DNA of 64,000 nucleotides. Source: Bradyrhizobium sp. sBnM-33 (GTDB taxonomy: Bacteria > Pseudomonadota > Alphaproteobacteria > Rhizobiales > Xanthobacteraceae). Shown piece by piece: positions 60,637 to 64,000 of the stretch. The notes beneath the pieces are model-generated. The model did no database searches. It was not told the origin of the DNA and saw nothing but the letters and a program-made list of their open reading frames with translations. The stretch is from assembly GCF_032917945.1 (NCBI RefSeq), contig NZ_CP136624.1:6820001-6884000 (forward strand), given 5' to 3'. Both the position numbers and the translations under genes were made by a program. Within the stretch, counting starts at the first letter, position 1; each line of letters opens with the position of its first letter.

Positions 60637-61107
60637 TTAGCCTCTCGCCACGGCCTCCAGTTCGGCAATATCGAACTTGACCATCTTCAGCATGGCTTCC
60701 GCAACGCGCTTGGCTTTTGCGGGGTCCGGATCATTCATCAATTCGCCGAGCCGTTTGGGTGCAATCTGCCAAGAGAGGCCCCAGCGGTCCTGCAGCCAAC
60801 CGCAGTGCTCGATCTTGCCGCCCTCCCTCAAGGCGTCCCACAAATGGTCAATCTCAGCCTGCGTGTCGCATTCGACCATAATCGAAAAGCTGTGGTTGAA
60901 CGGGTCGAGGGGACCCGCTTCGATCGCCATGTAGCGCTGGTCGCCCAGGGTAAAGGCCGCGATCTTGACGCTGCCGGGCGGGCCGCTCGGGCTCTCGGCA
61001 GGCAGCGACGAGACCCACTGGACTGACGAGCCGCGGATCAACGAGGTGTAAAAGCCGATCGCGGCCTCCATATCCTTTTCGAACCAGAGATGCTGTGTGA
61101 CCTTCAT
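60637..61107 (-). CDS. VOC-family (PhnB-like) protein
   Basis: A 156-residue vicinal-oxygen-chelate protein of the PhnB type: opens VTQHLWFEKDMEAAIGFYTS, has FTLGDQRYMAIEAGPLDPFN, MVECDTQAEIDHLWDALREG and CGWLQDRWGLSWQIAPKRLG. Such proteins are two-domain-swap dimers; some are glyoxalase-like, but most PhnB-like members have no known substrate. Stand-alone gene, convergent with udgX. Confidence 0.9.
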   Translation of the reverse strand: MKVTQHLWFEKDMEAAIGFYTSLIRGSSVQWVSSLPAESPSGPPGSVKIAAFTLGDQRYMAIEAGPLDPFNHSFSIMVECDTQAEIDHLWDALREGGKIEHCGWLQDRWGLSWQIAPKRLGELMNDPDPAKAKRVAEAMLKMVKFDIAELEAVARG

Positions 61108-61554
61108 CGACGCTGCCTTTCTCCATCAGACACCAGCCGGCGCGCGGCCGCTCCTGCGACAAGGACGGATGGAGGGGGCGGCGTTCCGACAGGGGCGATT
61201 AAAATATTGTGGAATTTCCTTGAACCACCTTTGGCCTGGACAGCGCGCGCATCCCTGGCCGTACGCGGCCGGGATAGCCCAACTGTCATTAACGGTTCGC
61301 AATCTCCTGATGGCATGGGTGCTGATGCTGCCGGCCGCGATCTGCCTGTCGTCGGCGAATTCTACGTACTGTTCTCGAGCCTGTTGTGACGCTATCGGCG
61401 ATGCGGTCGGGACGCTGCCGTGGCAGGCCTCGACGGATAGCGGGAGACCGGAACCAAACTGCGGCCTTCTGCTTTCCGCAAAGTACCTGACGAATGATAC
61501 GGCAGGACATCGACATTCACACAGCTCGCAACAGCTCTGCAGCCGGAACCCGCC
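61108..61554. other. Intergenic region between VOC and ppk2 genes
   Basis: About 450 bases. It must contain the divergent promoters. Several overlapping ORFs exist on both strands, none with a convincing ribosome site or protein composition. No repeat or RNA gene recognised. Confidence 0.4.
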
Positions 61555-62481
61555 ATGACCAAAAGGCTCCCGAATGGCACCAAGCCGATCCACGACCCGA
61601 TTCGGGCGGAAATGCTGGACAGTTTCGATGAGGAACTGGAACTTGAGATCGACGACGATCGCCTTGATGCGCTGACCAATGAATTTGCCGACCATACGGC
61701 AGAAGAGACGATCGATCGGCGCGTGTACTTCAAGGAATTATTCCGACTGCAGGGTGAACTGGTAAAATTGCAGAGCTGGGTGCAGCACCACCAGCTCAAG
61801 GTGGTGGTGCTTTTCGAGGGGCGCGATTCCGCCGGCAAGGGCGGCGTCATCAAGCGCATCACCCAGAGGCTCAATCCTCGAGTCTGCCGCGTCGCGGCGC
61901 TGCCGGCGCCAAACGAGCGTGAGCGCACCCAATGGTACTTCCAGCGTTACGTTTCGCATTTGCCGGCGGGCGGTGAGATCGTGCTGTTTGACCGTAGCTG
62001 GTACAACCGCGCCGGCGTCGAGCGCGTGATGGGCTTCTGCACCGAAGATGACGTCGAAGAATTCTTCCGGTCGGTGCCGGAATTCGAGCGCATGCTCGTG
62101 CGCTCCGGAATCACCCTCATCAAGTACTGGTTTTCTATCACCGATGAAGAGCAGTATTTGCGCTTCATGATGCGGATCCACGATCCGCTCAAGCAGTGGA
62201 AACTCAGCCCGATGGATGTGGAATCGCGCAGCCGCTGGGAGCAATACACCAAGGCCAAGGAGGCGATGCTGGAGCGTACCCACATTCCGGAAGCTCCCTG
62301 GTACCTCGTCGAGGCCGACGACAAGAAAAAGGCACGGCTGAACTGCATCGCGCATCTGCTCGAACAAATTCCCTACCAGGAAATCAAGCGCGAGCCGGTG
62401 GTACTGCCGCCGCGGGTTCGCAACCCGGAATATAGCCGCGGGCCGATTCCACCCGAAATGTACGTACCGTCGCGCTATTGA
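61555..62481 (+). CDS. ppk2: Polyphosphate kinase 2
   Basis: A 308-residue PPK2-family phosphotransferase that uses polyphosphate to phosphorylate nucleotides (or the reverse). Walker A is GRDSAGKGG, the lid/Walker B region FDRSWYNRAGVERVMGF, and the family segments IKRITQRLNPRVCRVAALPA and RTQWYFQRYVSHLPAGGEI are complete. The charged N-terminal 60 residues (FDEELELEIDDDRLDALTNE) are typical. Single-domain class I length; nucleotide preference (ADP or GDP) is not readable. Confidence 0.94.
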   Translation: MTKRLPNGTKPIHDPIRAEMLDSFDEELELEIDDDRLDALTNEFADHTAEETIDRRVYFKELFRLQGELVKLQSWVQHHQLKVVVLFEGRDSAGKGGVIKRITQRLNPRVCRVAALPAPNERERTQWYFQRYVSHLPAGGEIVLFDRSWYNRAGVERVMGFCTEDDVEEFFRSVPEFERMLVRSGITLIKYWFSITDEEQYLRFMMRIHDPLKQWKLSPMDVESRSRWEQYTKAKEAMLERTHIPEAPWYLVEADDKKKARLNCIAHLLEQIPYQEIKREPVVLPPRVRNPEYSRGPIPPEMYVPSRY

Positions 62482-62528
62482 GCGCGGGACCGAAGACTGT
62501 GCTCAGTCGAGACGAGCGGCAAATAATG

Positions 62529-62555
62529 AAGGCCTGTATTGGAGATACAGGCCTT
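62529..62555. terminator. Hairpin between ppk2 and the M20 amidohydrolase, possible bidirectional terminator
   Basis: Perfect 11-bp stem AAGGCCTGTAT / ATACAGGCCTT with a five-base loop, between two convergent genes (48 bp after ppk2). T-tracts are weak on both strands (CATTATTT on the minus strand), so terminator function is probable rather than certain. Confidence 0.6.
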
Positions 62556-62609
62556 CCCTCATGTGACCTCGCACTTCATGTGCGATCGAAGTTGAAGTGA
62601 CGTACGCCC

Positions 62610-63782
62610 TTACGATGCCGCCAGCTTGTTCTCGACCAGCTTGATCCAGTACGAGGTGCCATACACGATCGCCTCGTCGTTGAAATCATAGGCGGGGTGG
62701 TGGAGCCCGGCGCTGTCGCCGTTGCCGCAGAAGATGAACGCGCCCGGCCGCGCCTCCAGCATGTAGGAAAAATCTTCCGCGCCCATCAGCGGCGGCATAT
62801 CGTGAACGTTCTGGGCGCCGGCCACTTCCTTGGCCACCTGCATGGCGAATTCGGTTTGCTCGGCATGGTTTTGAGTCACGGGATAGCCGCGCTCGTAAGT
62901 GAGATCGATCTTCGCGCCGGTCATCCTGGCTACGCCCTCACACACCTCGCGGACCCGCTTCTCGACCGTTTCGCGCACTTCCGGCGTTAGTGTCCGCACG
63001 GTGCCCCTGAGTTCGGCGATCTGCGGGATCACGTTGCGCGCATTGCCGGCATGGAACTCGCAGATCGAGATCACCGCGGATTCCAGGGGATCGATGGTCC
63101 GCGACACGATCGACTGTAGCGCGGTAATAAGCTGAGAGCCGACGAGCACAGAATCAATGCACTTGTTCGGGCGCGCGGCGTGGCCGCCGAGTCCCTCGAT
63201 CCTGATATCGATCGAGTCGGTCGCGGCCATCATCGGACCAGGCCGGATGGCGAACGAGCCGACCGGGATGCCCGGGCCGTTGTGCATGCCGTAGACCTGC
63301 TCGATGCCGAACCGGTCCATCAGCCCGTCCTGGATCATGGCGGCAGCGCCTGCCCCGCCCTCTTCGGCCGGCTGAAAAATCACGACCGCCTCACCGGCAA
63401 AATTCCTGGTCTCGGCAAGATATCGCGCTGCCCCCAGAAGCATCGCAGTGTGACCGTCATGGCCGCAGGCGTGCATCAGGCCCGGCTTCTTGGAAGCATG
63501 AGGGAGGTTGGTTGCCTCTTCGATCGGCAATGCGTCCATGTCGGCGCGGAGCCCGATCACCCTGATCTCGCCCCTGCCGGGCTGCTTGCCCCTGATGACG
63601 CCGACGACGCCGGTGCGGCCAAGGCCGGTCGCCACCTCGTCACAGCCGAATTCGCGCAGGCGGTCTGCCACGAATGCTGCAGTGCGGTGGACGTCGTACA
63701 GCAGCTCGGGATTTTCATGGATATCGCGGCGCCAGGCCTGAATATCGGGTTGCAGATCGGCGACGCGGTTGACGATGGGCAT
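62610..63782 (-). CDS. M20-family amidohydrolase (hippurate hydrolase-like)
   Basis: A 390-residue zinc-dependent amidohydrolase. Metal-site motifs: LRADMDALPIEE, HACGHDGHTAMLLGAA (Cys/His ligands) and the catalytic Glu pair in IFQPAEEGGAGAAAM; the dimerisation lid (GLGGHAARPNKCIDSVLVGS) and the C-terminal His segment (SAGLHHPAYDFND) are present. Members hydrolyse N-acyl amino acids, hippurate or IAA conjugates; the substrate is not determined. Convergent with ppk2. Confidence 0.92.
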   Translation of the reverse strand: MPIVNRVADLQPDIQAWRRDIHENPELLYDVHRTAAFVADRLREFGCDEVATGLGRTGVVGVIRGKQPGRGEIRVIGLRADMDALPIEEATNLPHASKKPGLMHACGHDGHTAMLLGAARYLAETRNFAGEAVVIFQPAEEGGAGAAAMIQDGLMDRFGIEQVYGMHNGPGIPVGSFAIRPGPMMAATDSIDIRIEGLGGHAARPNKCIDSVLVGSQLITALQSIVSRTIDPLESAVISICEFHAGNARNVIPQIAELRGTVRTLTPEVRETVEKRVREVCEGVARMTGAKIDLTYERGYPVTQNHAEQTEFAMQVAKEVAGAQNVHDMPPLMGAEDFSYMLEARPGAFIFCGNGDSAGLHHPAYDFNDEAIVYGTSYWIKLVENKLAAS

Positions 63783-63954
63783 GGGATTTCTCGAACCTCA
63801 GATTGGAACGTTAGACCTCTGTAGCATGCAAGCGGTGGTTCACCCAACAGCCTGGGGACGCCGCCCATTCCCCGGGCGTCATGGCCGGGACTTGTACCAG
63901 CCGTCCACCTCTGACTATTAGGCATGGAGGGCGCGTGATGGGCGGAAACTGAGC

Positions 63955-64000
63955 ATGCCGAAAAGGCTTGAAGGCGATTTCGATTATATCGTGGTGGGCG
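63955..64000 (+). CDS. GMC oxidoreductase, N-terminal fragment (continues past window)
   Basis: The last 46 bases start at ATG and read KRLEGDFDYIVVG, the first beta-strand of an FAD-binding Rossmann fold as in choline dehydrogenase-type GMC oxidoreductases. Too short for certainty about the subfamily. Confidence 0.6.
   Translation, partial: MPKRLEGDFDYIVVG

Noticed and set aside
61090..61560. Overlapping ORFs between the VOC gene and ppk2
   Set aside because: No ribosome sites, contradictory frames, and no motif; treated as intergenic.
62529..62555. Classifying the ppk2 hairpin as a riboswitch or attenuator
   Set aside because: It lies downstream of both convergent genes, where a terminator is the simpler explanation.
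1..64000. CRISPR arrays, phage structural genes, toxin-antitoxin pairs, rRNA and tRNA genes
   Set aside because: Looked for on both strands; no regularly spaced direct repeats, phage operons, recognisable toxin pairs or RNA genes were found.

Overview
The window is about 64 kb of GC-rich chromosome from an alphaproteobacterium, most likely Bradyrhizobium or a close relative. The evidence is the combination of an EcfF/OsrA-type ECF sigma/anti-sigma pair (Cys129 and Cys179 conserved), a TAT beta-helix protein beside its usual small partner, an imuA-imuB-dnaE2 mutasome behind a GTTC-N7-GTTC LexA box, and several families of short palindromic repeats I associate with Bradyrhizobium genomes. This assignment is inference; there is no rRNA gene here to confirm it.

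Layout. 1-8.3 kb: 3' end of methylmalonyl-CoA mutase, a secreted DUF3298-type protein, an SRPBCC protein, a tctCBA-type tripartite tricarboxylate transporter, a hypothetical gene with a probable frameshift, meaB (mutase chaperone GTPase) and pcp. 8.4-18.9 kb: TAT beta-helix protein and partner, an S8 protease/anti-sigma/ECF sigma operon, a diguanylate cyclase, a DUF2336 protein, and ecfF-osrA. 19-24.8 kb: enoyl-CoA hydratase, two identical 1,486-bp IS4-family elements inserted into the two arms of one palindromic repeat, and an acetyl-CoA hydrolase/transferase whose reading frame now ends inside the second IS. 25-31 kb: TolC-like channel, a four-gene hydrolase/membrane-protein operon, a LysM protein and a small frameshifted gene. 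31-40.5 kb: FAD oxidoreductase, P-loop protein (frameshifted 3' end), MTHFR-like protein with a methyltransferase-like partner, and a heavy-metal RND pump with adaptor. 40.5-48.4 kb: CoA transferase, SDR, PilZ protein, membrane protein with an EF-hand loop, MgtC-like protein, small proteins, and a slipin/NfeD pair. 48.6-58.6 kb: the mutasome operon imuA-imuB-dnaE2, with two extra degenerate copies of the dnaE2 3' end beyond it, each separated from the next by inserted genes. 58.9-64 kb: UdgX-like DNA repair protein, VOC protein, PPK2, an M20 amidohydrolase and the start of a GMC oxidoreductase.

Functional threads. The mutase, MeaB, enoyl-CoA hydratase, acyl-CoA transferases and the tricarboxylate transporter fit organic-acid and acyl-CoA catabolism. 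Two ECF sigma/anti-sigma modules and the SOS box give three stress-response circuits. DNA repair genes cluster at 52-60 kb.

Most interesting: (1) an ECF sigma/membrane anti-sigma/secreted subtilase operon in which the anti-sigma's extracytoplasmic domain resembles the protease's own N-terminal pro-domain, suggesting a protease-sensing circuit; (2) three dnaE2 3' ends bounding gene cargo; (3) palindromic repeats carried in frame inside both imuB and dnaE2; (4) an IS that hit the same point in both arms of one palindrome. Several genes show apparent one-base frameshifts at short homopolymers, which may be real or assembly errors.
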